From JBEIFW01 sp044370695 (GTDB lineage Bacteria; Actinomycetota; Acidimicrobiia; Acidimicrobiales; Ilumatobacteraceae), in contig JBILVB010000050.1 in NCBI GenBank assembly GCA_044370695.1, positions 1-21,507 of the forward strand: a stretch of DNA of 21,507 nt, given 5' to 3'. The notes beneath the pieces were generated by a model that searched no databases, had not been told where the DNA came from, and saw only the letters and a list, made by a program, of their open reading frames with translations. Position 1 is the first letter of the stretch; each line of letters begins with the position of its first letter. This document shows, in pieces, positions 13,358-21,197 of this stretch. The translations under genes and the position numbers were made by a program.

Positions 13358-14272
13358 ATGCAGCTCTCCGTCGAGTTCCCGAGCGTGTCCTACCGGGAAG
13401 GTCCGACCAAGGTGATCGCGCTGGCCCGGGCCGTCGAGGCCATCGGCTTCGACGATCTCGCCGTGTTCGACCACGTCGTGATGGGTTACCCGACCGCGAC
13501 GCGCCGGGCGCCGATGTACCCGCCGCAGATGCCGATCCTCGAAGCCCTCGTCACCTTGGGCTTCCTCGCTGCGGTCACCACCCGCATCACCCTGTCGACC
13601 GAGGTCCTGGTGCTCCCCCAACGCCAGGCGGTCCTGGTGGCCAAGCAGGCCGCCACGATCGACACGTTGTCGGGCGGCCGGCTGCGCCTCGGGGTCGGGG
13701 TGGGCTGGCAGGAGGCGGAGTACGAAGCGCTCGGCGAGGACTTCCACCAGCGAGGCCGGCTGCTCGACGACGCGATCGGGGTGCTGCGGTCGTGTTGGGC
13801 CGACGAGCGGATCGACGCCGTGGGCGCCCGATTCCGGGCCGACGCCATCGCCATGGAGCCCAAGCCGCCGCAAGGTACCGGTCTGCCGCTGTGGTTCGGC
13901 GGGTTCGCGCCGGCGGCGCTGCGCCGGGTCGGCACGGTCGGCGACGGCTGGATGGCCTCGATGCTCGGGGAGCCCGCGGCGATGCGCGCCGCGATCGCCG
14001 AGATCCACCGCCACGCCGAAGCGGCCGGACGCGATCCCGACGCCATCGGCTTGCAGGCGATGCTCGCCCCGCCGCCCCGGGACGACGCCGGAAAGGCGTT
14101 CTACCGGGACCGCGATCGGGTGGTCCGGCGGGCCGAGGAAGCGGCCGCGCTCGGGTTCGGCTGGGTGGCGCTGAACGCCACGGCGATCTTCCAGGCCGGC
14201 GCCCGCTCGGTCGACGCGATCGCCGACGAGTTGGCAGCGCTGCACACGGCCCTGCGCGCGGCGCTGTCCTGA
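13358..14272 (+). CDS. LLM-class (luciferase-like, probably F420-dependent) oxidoreductase 1
   Basis: 304 residues of bacterial-luciferase-like TIM-barrel fold. Signatures: an N-terminal strand then FDDLAVFDHVVMG (31-43), TTRITLSTEVLVLPQRQAVLVAKQAATIDTLSGGR (74-108), LSGGRLRLGVGVGW (104-117) and the later PLWFGGFAPAALRRVGTVGDGW. These match the F420-dependent LLM family of actinobacteria (TIGR03619-like), which transfers hydride from reduced F420 or uses FMN; substrates range from sugar phosphates to xenobiotics. ATG 13358 follows AGGATGGAG. The MYPPQMP segment after the second strand occupies the usual substrate loop. A second, distinct LLM gene lies at 19989. No operon partner is visible on this strand. 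Confidence 0.93.
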   Translation: MQLSVEFPSVSYREGPTKVIALARAVEAIGFDDLAVFDHVVMGYPTATRRAPMYPPQMPILEALVTLGFLAAVTTRITLSTEVLVLPQRQAVLVAKQAATIDTLSGGRLRLGVGVGWQEAEYEALGEDFHQRGRLLDDAIGVLRSCWADERIDAVGARFRADAIAMEPKPPQGTGLPLWFGGFAPAALRRVGTVGDGWMASMLGEPAAMRAAIAEIHRHAEAAGRDPDAIGLQAMLAPPPRDDAGKAFYRDRDRVVRRAEEAAALGFGWVALNATAIFQAGARSVDAIADELAALHTALRAALS

Positions 14273-14380
14273 ACGCATCGACGGCACGGTTCGGCAGGTC
14301 GCCCTCAAGGTTGGCGAGCGCTCTCGGCAAGTCCGCAGACGCGCTGTACAGGCCGGCGTGGAACGCGCCGAAGCGTTGGC

Positions 14381-16084
14381 GTGCGACGCCGCCTGCTGAC
14401 GCTGTGTTCCCTGTCCGCCATCCTCGTGCCCGGCCTCGGTGCGAGCGTGGCGTCGGCCAACCCGGCCACGTCGTCACCGGCCACGACGTCACCGGCCACG
14501 ACGTCACCGGCGCCCGTGCGGCCCGGTACGAAGGCGCCGTTCCTGGTGACCTACCGCGACGGCGTCGACCCGTCCGGGGAGGCGGCCAAGTTGCGTGGCG
14601 GAGGCAAGGTGGTCGGCCGCGTGTTCAGCCGTGCGCTCACCGGCGTCCTCGTCGAACTCACCGAGGCCGACGCTGCTGCGCTCGCCCGTGACCCCCGCGT
14701 GGTGCGGGTCGAACGGGACGGGCCGGTGCGCCTGAGCGCCACGCAGAACGGCGCAACCTGGGGCCTCGATCGCGTCGACCAGCGCACCGGCGCCCTCGAC
14801 GGTCGGTTCACCTACCCCGACGGTGCGGGCAACGGCGTGCGCGTCTACGTCGTCGACACCGGGGTGCGCACGAGCCATGCCGAGTTCGTCGGTCGGACCT
14901 CGGCCGGCATGTCGTTCGTCAACGACGGCCAGGGCACCAACGACTGCAACGGGCACGGCACCCACGTCGCGGCGACCGCAGCGGGTGCGACCTACGGGAT
15001 CGCGAAGCGCGCCACGGTCGTGGCGGTGCGGGTGCTCGACTGCACCGGGGCCGGCACCTGGTCGGGTGTGGTGGCCGGCCTGGACTGGATCGCCGCCAAC
15101 AACGACGGGGCGCCGGCCGTGGCGAACCTGTCGCTCGGGGGCGGGGCGAGCGCCACGGTCGACGCAGCGATCGGCCGGCTGCTGACGGCCGGCGTCACCG
15201 TCGTGGTGGCGGCGGGCAACGCCAACACCGACGCCTGCGGGTTCTCGCCGGCCCGCGTACCGGCCGCACTGACCGTGGCAGCCACCCAGAACGGCGACGC
15301 TCGGGCGTCGTACTCGAACACGGGAACGTGCGTCGACCTGTTCGCGCCCGGCACGTCGATCACCTCGGCCTGGTCCACGTCGGACACGGCGACCGCCACG
15401 ATCTCGGGCACGTCGATGGCCTCGCCGCACGTGGCCGGGGCGGCGGCCGTGGTGCTCGGTGCCGAGCCCGCGCTCACCCCGGCCCAGGTCGCCGGCCGTG
15501 TGGTTGCGGCGACGACGACCGGGGTGGTGACCGGCGCGGGCGCCGGCTCGCCGAACCGGTTGCTCTACGTCGGATCCGACCCCGGCTCTCCCCCGACGAC
15601 CACGGTGCCGCCGTCGACGACGACGACGACGCGTCCTCCGACGACCACGGTGCCGCCGCCGACGACCACGGTGCCGCCGTCGACGACCACGGTGCCGCCG
15701 TCGACGACGACGACGACGCGTCCTCCGACGACCACGGTGCCGCCGTCGACGTCGACGACGACGCGTCCTCCGACGACCACGGTGCCCGTGCGTCCGGTGC
15801 CGGGCGCCTTCGGCAAGATCGGCCCGGCCCGGGGGGCGACGAACCTGCCCCGCATCGTGACGTTGTCGTGGGCGCCGTCGGCCCGGGCGTCGTACTACGA
15901 GGTGTGCATCGACACCTCGGACAACGGCCGTTGCGACGGGCAGTGGTTCCGGATGGCGGGCACCCGTGCGGCGATGTTCACCCGGTCCGCCACGACGTAC
16001 GCCTGGCAGGTGCGAGCGGTCGCAGCCGGCGGCAGCACGATGGCCGACGCCGGCACCTGGTGGACGTTCACCACGGCCCGTTGA
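14381..16084 (+). CDS. Secreted subtilisin-like serine protease (S8, proteinase K type) with Thr/Pro linker and C-terminal beta domain
   Basis: 567 residues. Starting from GTG 14381, a Sec signal peptide (MRRR, hydrophobic core, likely cut after ASVASA near 26) leads to a short SPATTSPATT spacer and an I9-type propeptide (about 50-112: FLVTYRDGVD ... VVRVERDGPV). The catalytic domain (about 125-397) has Asp159 in VVDTGV, His192 in GHGTHVA, oxyanion Asn280 in AAGN and Ser345 in GTSMASPH. A PPTTTVPPSTTTTTR repeat linker spans 405-469. Residues 475-567 form a fibronectin-III-like Trp/Tyr-rich domain (LSWAPSARASYYEVCIDT, YAWQVRAV). It should act as an extracellular endopeptidase, with the tail possibly binding the surface or substrate. 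No Shine-Dalgarno is evident. It ends 9 bp from the convergent lipoprotein gene. Confidence 0.95.
   Translation: MRRRLLTLCSLSAILVPGLGASVASANPATSSPATTSPATTSPAPVRPGTKAPFLVTYRDGVDPSGEAAKLRGGGKVVGRVFSRALTGVLVELTEADAAALARDPRVVRVERDGPVRLSATQNGATWGLDRVDQRTGALDGRFTYPDGAGNGVRVYVVDTGVRTSHAEFVGRTSAGMSFVNDGQGTNDCNGHGTHVAATAAGATYGIAKRATVVAVRVLDCTGAGTWSGVVAGLDWIAANNDGAPAVANLSLGGGASATVDAAIGRLLTAGVTVVVAAGNANTDACGFSPARVPAALTVAATQNGDARASYSNTGTCVDLFAPGTSITSAWSTSDTATATISGTSMASPHVAGAAAVVLGAEPALTPAQVAGRVVAATTTGVVTGAGAGSPNRLLYVGSDPGSPPTTTVPPSTTTTTRPPTTTVPPPTTTVPPSTTTVPPSTTTTTRPPTTTVPPSTSTTTRPPTTTVPVRPVPGAFGKIGPARGATNLPRIVTLSWAPSARASYYEVCIDTSDNGRCDGQWFRMAGTRAAMFTRSATTYAWQVRAVAAGGSTMADAGTWWTFTTAR
15593..15787 (+). 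repeat. Coding tandem repeat (45-bp unit with 21-bp subunits) in the protease linker
   Basis: Repeats of the form PPTTTVPPSTTTTTR (45 bp) with inserted PPxTTTV heptads (21 bp), nearly identical at the DNA level, ccgacgaccacggtgccgcc being the core. It encodes an unstructured, probably glycosylated Thr/Pro linker. Length is likely to vary between strains. Confidence 0.9.
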
Positions 16085-16096
16085 GCCCCGGGCTCA
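16082..16096. terminator. Palindrome holding both convergent stop codons
   Basis: tgagccccgggctca is a perfect palindrome of two 7-bp arms around one base. Its ends are the TGA of the protease (16082-16084) and the TCA (TGA on the minus strand) of the lipoprotein gene (16094-16096). It could serve as a compact bidirectional hairpin, although no T-tract follows on either side. Confidence 0.4.
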
Positions 16097-16873
16097 GGCG
16101 GCTGCACCCTGGATGCTCTTGAGGACCAGCCGGAACGGCCCGACCTGCTTGTCGAGGATGTACAGGGCCAATCGGTCGACCGCCCCAGGATCGATGCGGC
16201 CCCCGCCGGCCCGCGGGGTCAGGAATCGGTCCACCGGGGTGAAGCGGTCCCAGCGAGCCGTCACCGTGCCTTCGCCCGAGGGCGCGGTGATCCGCTGGAT
16301 CCACCCCTGCGGCCCGGTGAACACCTGCACCACGTAGACCTTCCCGTCGCCGGCGAGGTCGAACTGCAGGCCTGGTGCAGTCGACCAGAGTTGCACGAGC
16401 ACCGGATCGAGCAGCGGTCCCTGGAGCGAGGCGAATCCTCCGTTGTTCTCGAGCGACACGGTGCCGCTGAACACGAGACCGGCCGGATCCCACCGGACGC
16501 TCGACCGGGAACGTCCGCCCATCACCGGGTCGTCCCGGGTGATCCAGCCGTCCACGGCGTCCCGGACGTCGAAGCTGAGCCGGTCGTCGCCCGTCGGCCC
16601 CAGGGGCGGCAGCGTGGGCGCCGTGGTCGAGAGCCGGGTCGTCGAGGTAGCCGTCGCCGGGGCAGCCGTCGCCGGGGCTGCCGTCGTTGCGGCTGCGCTC
16701 GGCACGGCGGCAGCAGAACCGGCGGTGGGCGCTGCCGTCCCGCCGGCGGGTGCCGTGGCTGCCGGGAACACCGGCGTCGCCGTGACCTCGGCATCGCGCG
16801 CGCACCCGGACAGGATCCCGAGCGGCACCAGGCCCACCAGGATGCCCACGCGACGGACCGGTGAGCGAAGCAC
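16094..16873 (-). CDS. CIA30-domain lipoprotein
   Basis: 259 residues from GTG 16873: a basic n-region (LRSPVRR), a hydrophobic stretch and the lipobox LSGC (Cys24), so it is predicted to be lipid-anchored outside the membrane. An Ala/Thr/Pro-rich linker covers about 30-90. Residues 98-256 match the CIA30 (complex I intermediate-associated protein 30) domain, a jellyroll related to carbohydrate-binding modules: DDPVMGGRSRSS (114-125), SLENNGGFASLQG (140-152), and the end pattern LYILDKQVGPFRLVLKSI (237-254). CIA30 proteins act in mitochondrial complex I assembly, but bacterial ones are uncharacterised, and a binding role is inference. The start is uncertain: GTG 16888 is also possible and neither has a convincing Shine-Dalgarno. 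It is convergent with the secreted protease. Confidence 0.88.
   Translation of the reverse strand: MLRSPVRRVGILVGLVPLGILSGCARDAEVTATPVFPAATAPAGGTAAPTAGSAAAVPSAAATTAAPATAAPATATSTTRLSTTAPTLPPLGPTGDDRLSFDVRDAVDGWITRDDPVMGGRSRSSVRWDPAGLVFSGTVSLENNGGFASLQGPLLDPVLVQLWSTAPGLQFDLAGDGKVYVVQVFTGPQGWIQRITAPSGEGTVTARWDRFTPVDRFLTPRAGGGRIDPGAVDRLALYILDKQVGPFRLVLKSIQGAAA
16647..16676 (-). repeat. 15-bp direct repeat in the lipoprotein linker
   Basis: Two copies (16647-16661, 16662-16676) differing by one base encode the PATAA/PATAT part of the linker. A third, more divergent copy follows. Confidence 0.6.
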
Positions 16874-17026
16874 ACCCGATGCTGGCACGCCGCTACGAGC
16901 GCACCTCGAACGGTGCTGCGCATCCGGACACCCGTCACGGGGGCGGATCGGCGGGCAGGGACCGGTAGGCATACGGGCGCCGCTGCTCGGGACGTGGGAG
17001 GGTGGCACGCGAAAGGAACCCCTCCG

Positions 17027-18808
17027 ATGACCGAACTCCCGCCCCCCACCTTCAGCGCGCTCGGGCTGCCGCCGGCGCTGGTCGCCACCGTGACCGACCT
17101 CGGCTACGAGGAGCCCACGCCGATCCAGGCGGCGGCGATCCCGGCGATGGCCTCGGGACGCGACGTGCTCGGGCGCGCGGCGACCGGCACCGGCAAGACG
17201 GCGGCGTTCGCGTTGCCGGTGTTGGCTCGCCTCGGCGCGTCGCCGAGGGAGGTCGTCGAGCCGATGGCGATGGTGCTCGTCCCCACTCGGGAGTTGGCGA
17301 TCCAGGTGTCCGAGGCGATGCATCGCTACGGGCGACGAGCGGGCGCACGGGTCCTCCCGGTGTACGGCGGACAGCCGATCGGTCGGCAACTCCGGGAGCT
17401 GGCCCGAGGGGTCGACGTCGTCGTGGCCACCCCCGGACGGGCCCTGGACCATCTCGAGCGCGGCAGCCTGCGGCTCGATGCCATCGAGGTGGTCGTCCTC
17501 GACGAGGCCGACGAGATGTTGGACATGGGGTTCGCCGACGACATCGAGGCGTTGCTGTCCTCGGTTCCGGAACGGCGTCAGACCGTGCTGTTCTCGGCCA
17601 CACTGCCGGCTCGGCTCGGCTCGATCGCCCGGCGGCACCTGCGCGAACCGGTGTCGATCGAGATCGCACAGGTGTCGACCACGGCTGCGGGCGCCCCGTT
17701 GGTCCGTCAGGTCGCGTACGTCGTCGGACGCGTCCACAAGGCGGCTGCGCTCGGTCGGATCCTCGACGTCGAGGCGCCGGGCGCAGCGCTCGTGTTCTGC
17801 CGGACCCGGACCGAGGTCGACGAGCTGACCGAGACCCTCAACGGTCGCGGCTACCGGGCCGAGGCGCTCCACGGCGGGATGGACCAGACCCAGCGGGACC
17901 GCGTGATGGGCCGCCTGCGCTCCGGGGTGGCCGAGCTGCTCATCGCGACCGACGTCGCGGCCCGCGGGCTCGACGTGGACGTTCTCACCCACGTCGTGAA
18001 CTTCGACGTCCCGTCGGCGCCGGAGGCGTACGTGCACCGCATCGGCCGGGTCGGGCGCGCCGGACGGGAGGGCACCGCGATCACGCTCGTCGACCCGCGC
18101 GAGCACCGGCTCCTCAAGAACCTCGAGCGCGCCTCGGGTCGTCCGATCGCCGTCGAGAAGGTGCCCACGGTCGCCGACCTGCGGGCCCGGCGTCTCGAAC
18201 TCACCCGGGCCGCGGTGCGCGAGGCGGTCCTCGCCGGCGAACTCGACCATCTGCAGGTGATCGTCGACGCGCTCGCCGAGGAGTTCGACATCGTCGAGAT
18301 CGCCTTGGGGGCGTTGCGGATCGCGCACGAAGCCACCGTCGGCCCCGAGGCCGGGGTGGACGAGGAGATCCCCGAGCCGTTCGTGCGCAGGGCCCGCGAG
18401 GAGGGTCCGGCCGGACGGTCCGAGCGCGGCGGGGCCTCCCGACGCGAGGGCGGCCACGACGCCGGGCGGCCCGACCGACCGGTCCGACCGGCGGGCCGAG
18501 CGGCCACGGAGGGCATGACGCGGCTGTTCATCGGGCTCGGCCGGGAGGCGGGCATCCGCCCGCAGGACCTCGTCGGGGCGATCGCCGGGGAATCCGGGTT
18601 GCGCGGCAACCAAATCGGCGCGATCCAGGTCACGGACCGCTTCTCGCTCGTCGAGGTGCCGGCACGGGACGCCGACGCCGTGATCCGGGCGTTACGGGGG
18701 GCGATGATCCGCGGCCGCAAGGCGACCGTCCGCCACGACCGCGAGACCGGCGGCCCCGAACGGGGCGCCACGAGCCGAGGGCCGATCCGGGCGCGTCGGC
18801 ATCGCTGA
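17027..18808 (+). CDS. deaD: DEAD-box RNA helicase with C-terminal DbpA RNA-binding domain
   Basis: 593 residues, an ATP-dependent RNA helicase of the DeaD/CsdA architecture, which remodels structured RNA in ribosome assembly, cold adaptation and RNA decay. Motifs: the Q-motif region FSALGLPPALVATVTDLGYEEPTPIQ (Gln34), Walker A ATGTGKT (52-58), PTREL (86-90), TPGR (135-138), DEAD (159-162), SAT (190-192), the domain 2 TDVAARGLD (308-316) and HRIGRVGRAGR (337-347). A flexible Arg/Gly/Glu-rich stretch (about 440-495) leads to a DbpA-like RRM (about 497-569: LFIGLGREAGI ... VEVPARDADAVIRAL). ATG 17027 follows AAAGGA. The symbol rests on domain layout; paralogues such as dbpA or rhlE are less likely given the length. 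It stands alone, divergent from the lipoprotein with 153 bp between. Confidence 0.95.
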   Translation: MTELPPPTFSALGLPPALVATVTDLGYEEPTPIQAAAIPAMASGRDVLGRAATGTGKTAAFALPVLARLGASPREVVEPMAMVLVPTRELAIQVSEAMHRYGRRAGARVLPVYGGQPIGRQLRELARGVDVVVATPGRALDHLERGSLRLDAIEVVVLDEADEMLDMGFADDIEALLSSVPERRQTVLFSATLPARLGSIARRHLREPVSIEIAQVSTTAAGAPLVRQVAYVVGRVHKAAALGRILDVEAPGAALVFCRTRTEVDELTETLNGRGYRAEALHGGMDQTQRDRVMGRLRSGVAELLIATDVAARGLDVDVLTHVVNFDVPSAPEAYVHRIGRVGRAGREGTAITLVDPREHRLLKNLERASGRPIAVEKVPTVADLRARRLELTRAAVREAVLAGELDHLQVIVDALAEEFDIVEIALGALRIAHEATVGPEAGVDEEIPEPFVRRAREEGPAGRSERGGASRREGGHDAGRPDRPVRPAGRAATEGMTRLFIGLGREAGIRPQDLVGAIAGESGLRGNQIGAIQVTDRFSLVEVPARDADAVIRALRGAMIRGRKATVRHDRETGGPERGATSRGPIRARRHR

Positions 18809-18821
18809 GGGCCGGTTGGGT

Positions 18822-18834
18822 GCGCCGCCGGCGC
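18822..18834. terminator. Small hairpin between the helicase and the flavin oxidoreductase
   Basis: gcgcc-gcc-ggcgc (5-bp arms, 3-nt loop) in the 32-bp gap between convergent stops. No T-tract; low confidence in GC-rich DNA. Confidence 0.22.
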
Positions 18835-18840
18835 CCGGGC

Positions 18841-19917
18841 TCAGTCGCGCACGAAGCGGAAGTTGCGGCCCAGGTAGTCGACGAAGCTCGGCGACACACC
18901 CTCGGCGAGCAGGACCTCACGGGGCACCGGTGCCCGCCGGGGCTCGAAGTCGGGGTCCGCTGCGTACCGGACCGGGTAGTCGTGATGCAGGATGCCGACT
19001 CGCCCGAGTACGGCGACGTCGACCCCGAGCTCCAGCACGTGGCGGACGTCGGCGGGCGTGTGGATCTTCCCAGCGACCCCGAGCCGAACCTCGCCACGAG
19101 GCAGCTCGGCGAACCACTCCGTGAGGGAACGGCCGTGGTACGCCTCCTCGACCGGTTGCTTGTTCACGTCCCACAGCGAAAGGTCGATGAGCTCGATCGA
19201 ACCGGTGTCGACCAGGGCCGTGTACAGCTCGCGGATCTCGGCGAGGTGCATGCCGAAGCGCTCCGGTGACAACCGCACGGCGAGGGCCAGATCGTCGCTG
19301 CACGTCGCCCGGATGCCGTCGATGATCTCGAACAGCAGCCGGCTCCGGTTCTCCCAGGAGCCGCCGTAGTGGTCGCTGCGCCGGTTCGACTCGTCGGAGA
19401 GGAATTGGCAGATGAGGTACCCGTGGGCGCCGTGGAGCTCCACGCCGTGGAATCCTGCCCGCTCGGCCCGGGCCGCGGCGGCGACGAAGTCGGCGACCAC
19501 CTGCTCGACCTCGGCGGTCGTCAACGCCCGGGCGCCGGTGGCGGGATCGTCCGATGGACACACCGGTGCCGTGCCGATCAGCGCTGCGGGTGAGCGGTTC
19601 CCGGCATGGTGCAGCTGCACGTAGGACACCGTGCCGGTGGTGTTCAGGTCGGTCGCCAGCCGCGTGAGGCCGTCGACGTGGTCGTCGCCGAACACTCCGA
19701 GCTGTCCCGGGAACCCTTGGCCGACCGCCTGCACGTGCGCGGCGCAGGTCATGGTCAGACCGAAGCCACCCCGAGCCCGCATCGTGAGCCAGTGGTGTTC
19801 GTCGTCGGAGAGGGTGCCGTCGGCGTGGCTCTGTTCGTTCGTGAGCGGGGCGAGCATGAACCGGTTGGGCATCGCCGGCCCCCGTCGGAACGTGACCGGA
19901 TCGAGCGGCGAAGACAT
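18841..19917 (-). CDS. Old-yellow-enzyme family NADH:flavin oxidoreductase (YqjM-like)
   Basis: 358 residues, a single TIM-barrel FMN enzyme that would reduce activated C=C bonds with NAD(P)H. Signatures: NRFMLAPLTN near the start (18-27), YVQLHHAGNRS (99-109), the active-site pair HGAHGYL (162-168, His162/His165 as in YqjM), QFLSDESNRRSDHYGGSWEN (171-190) and the phosphate-binding LGVAGKIHT and AVLGRVG late in the barrel. It lacks the C-terminal Fe-S and pyridine-nucleotide domains of 2,4-dienoyl-CoA reductase, consistent with length. The ATG at 19917 follows GAGGAGGGG, which fixes it over an open ATG at 19959. Its substrate is unknown. It is divergent from the second LLM gene with 71 bp between. 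Confidence 0.95.
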   Translation of the reverse strand: MSSPLDPVTFRRGPAMPNRFMLAPLTNEQSHADGTLSDDEHHWLTMRARGGFGLTMTCAAHVQAVGQGFPGQLGVFGDDHVDGLTRLATDLNTTGTVSYVQLHHAGNRSPAALIGTAPVCPSDDPATGARALTTAEVEQVVADFVAAAARAERAGFHGVELHGAHGYLICQFLSDESNRRSDHYGGSWENRSRLLFEIIDGIRATCSDDLALAVRLSPERFGMHLAEIRELYTALVDTGSIELIDLSLWDVNKQPVEEAYHGRSLTEWFAELPRGEVRLGVAGKIHTPADVRHVLELGVDVAVLGRVGILHHDYPVRYAADPDFEPRRAPVPREVLLAEGVSPSFVDYLGRNFRFVRD

Positions 19918-19976
19918 GGGGGACCCCTCCTCGGATGCCCCGGCCGGGGGCGGCGGCACCCTAGGACAACCGGGGG

Positions 19977-19982
19977 TAGGTT
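19977..19982 (+). promoter_or_regulatory. Candidate -10 box for the second LLM gene
   Basis: TAGGTT lies exactly 6 nt before the GTG at 19989 with no Shine-Dalgarno, fitting a leaderless start. No clear -35. Confidence 0.45.
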
Positions 19983-19988
19983 CCCGGT

Positions 19989-20861
19989 GTGAAGTTCGGT
20001 CTCGCCTTCGCCAGCAGCATCGGGTTCGAGCACGACGCGGCCATGGCCGTGTGTCGCACCGCCGAGGCAGTCGGGTTCGAATCGTTGTGGGGTGGCGAGC
20101 ACGTGGTGCTGCCGGGCCGCATCGAGTCGTCCTACCCGTACACCGCCGACGGGAAAATCCCGGCGGCGAACGACACGCCGATCCCGGACCCGTTGATCTG
20201 GCTCGCCTTCGCCGCAGCCGCGGCGCCCACGTTGCGCCTGGGCACCTGCATCCTGATCGTCCCGCAGCGCAACCCGCTGGTCCTCGCCAAGGAGCTCGCC
20301 ACGCTCGATCGCCTCAGCGGCGGTCGGGTGGAGTTGGGCCTCGGCGTCGGGTGGCTCCAGGAGGAGTTCGACGCCCTCGGCGTGCCCTGGGAGCGGCGAG
20401 GCGCCCGCAACGACGAGTACGTGGCTGCGATGCGGGCGCTGTGGGCCGGACCGCTCGCGGAGTTCCACGGCGAGTTCGTCGACTTCGCGCCGGTCACCTG
20501 CAGCCCGCGTCCGGTCCAGGCGTCGATCCCGATCCTCGTCGGGGGCGACACCGACGCCGCGATCGCGCGCGCCGTGCGCATCGCCGACGGGTTCTTCCCC
20601 GGTGAGGGCGACGCCGCCCGGCTCGGGGCGCTGATCGGGAAGGTCCGCACGGCGGCCGAACGGGCCGGGCGTGACCCGGCCAGCATCGAGATCAATGCCA
20701 TGTTCGGCCAGCAGATGGCCGATCCGCTCGCCGGGATCGAGCAGTTCGAAGCGCTCGGGGTCGGCCGGGCGATGGTGCCCGCGTTCTTCTTCGCCGGTCC
20801 CGGTGGACTCGACCGTCTCGCCGAGTTCGGCGAGCGAGTCGTGCGGCCGTCGCGCGCCTAG
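19989..20861 (+). CDS. LLM-class (F420-dependent type) oxidoreductase 2
   Basis: 290 residues, luciferase-like TIM barrel, with FESLWGGEHVVLPG (30-43), TLRLGTCILIVPQRNPLVLAKELATLDRLSGGR (81-113), LSGGRVELGLGVGW (109-122) and IPILVGGDTDAAIARAVRIADGFFP. It belongs to the same TIGR03619-like F420 family as the gene at 13358 but is clearly different in sequence, so it is a divergent paralogue, not a recent duplicate. A GTG start is chosen because it begins the first beta strand (KFGLAF) and TAGGTT is 6 nt upstream. The substrate is unknown. The neighbouring divergent OYE-type flavoprotein might share a regulator or pathway, but nothing here proves it. Confidence 0.93.
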   Translation: MKFGLAFASSIGFEHDAAMAVCRTAEAVGFESLWGGEHVVLPGRIESSYPYTADGKIPAANDTPIPDPLIWLAFAAAAAPTLRLGTCILIVPQRNPLVLAKELATLDRLSGGRVELGLGVGWLQEEFDALGVPWERRGARNDEYVAAMRALWAGPLAEFHGEFVDFAPVTCSPRPVQASIPILVGGDTDAAIARAVRIADGFFPGEGDAARLGALIGKVRTAAERAGRDPASIEINAMFGQQMADPLAGIEQFEALGVGRAMVPAFFFAGPGGLDRLAEFGERVVRPSRA

Positions 20862-20867
20862 CGGCGC
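20854..20867. terminator. Small hairpin over the LLM2 stop codon
   Basis: gcgcc-tagc-ggcgc (5-bp arms, 4-nt loop holding the TAG stop), between convergent genes. No T-tract; low confidence. Confidence 0.25.
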
Positions 20868-20883
20868 CCGGACCGGACGCGAC

Positions 20884-21189
20884 TCAGGCGCCCTTGCCGC
20901 CGACCGTGCGTAGGAAGGTGAGCTGCGGGCGGCCTTCGGTGAGGCCGGCGAGCGACTTGCCGAAGCTCTTCATGAACTCGCTCGACCCGTGGGCGGCGAG
21001 GGCGGCGTCGTCGGCGTAGCGCTCGTAGAACCACACGCCGTTCTCGTCGGCGGTGTCCTCGTGCAACAGGTAGACGAGCGTGCCGGGCTCGGTCTCGGCG
21101 TTCGCGAGCGCACCCTGCAGCGCAGCGATGAGCTCGGCGCGCTTGCCGGGGGCGGCGGTGATCTTGGCGATGATGGCGGGGCCGGACAT
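20884..21189 (-). CDS. ABM-domain (antibiotic biosynthesis monooxygenase / quinol monooxygenase-like) protein
   Basis: 101 residues, a ferredoxin-like alpha+beta dimer typical of the ABM/YgiN family. Features are the N-terminal strand AIIAKITAAPGKRAELIAALQGAL, the central TLVYLLHEDTADENGVWFYERYADDAALAAHGSSEFMKSF (residues about 37-76), where family members have the pattern Y-x-x-x-x-x-x-D-x-x-x-x-W-x-x-x-E-x-Y-x-D-x-x-A-x-x-x-H, and a short tail. These cofactorless proteins oxidise quinols or serve as dimeric partners; the substrate is unknown. ATG 21189 is chosen because the fold begins there; the frame is open upstream but overlaps msrB. It starts 20 bp after the msrB stop, so the two may be co-transcribed, though TACGGT 8 nt before the ATG and no Shine-Dalgarno could mean its own leaderless start. 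Confidence 0.9.
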   Translation of the reverse strand: MSGPAIIAKITAAPGKRAELIAALQGALANAETEPGTLVYLLHEDTADENGVWFYERYADDAALAAHGSSEFMKSFGKSLAGLTEGRPQLTFLRTVGGKGA

Positions 21190-21197
21190 GGGCGCCG

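Noticed and set aside
14273..14380. A small RNA or gene in the 108-bp gap before the protease
   Set aside because: I see no convincing start, stem or promoter beyond GC-rich sequence; it is probably the protease promoter region.
15593..15787. Regular repeats that could suggest a CRISPR array
   Set aside because: The repeats are contiguous, in frame with the protease and have no unique spacers.
15565..15855. A 96-residue Val/Gly-rich minus-strand ORF
   Set aside because: It is the reverse complement of the Thr/Pro repeat in the protease linker and carries no independent signal.
17002..19269. A 755-residue plus-strand frame over the helicase and part of the OYE gene
   Set aside because: Out-of-frame shadow of the DEAD-box helicase, Arg/Gly/Pro-rich, no domain.
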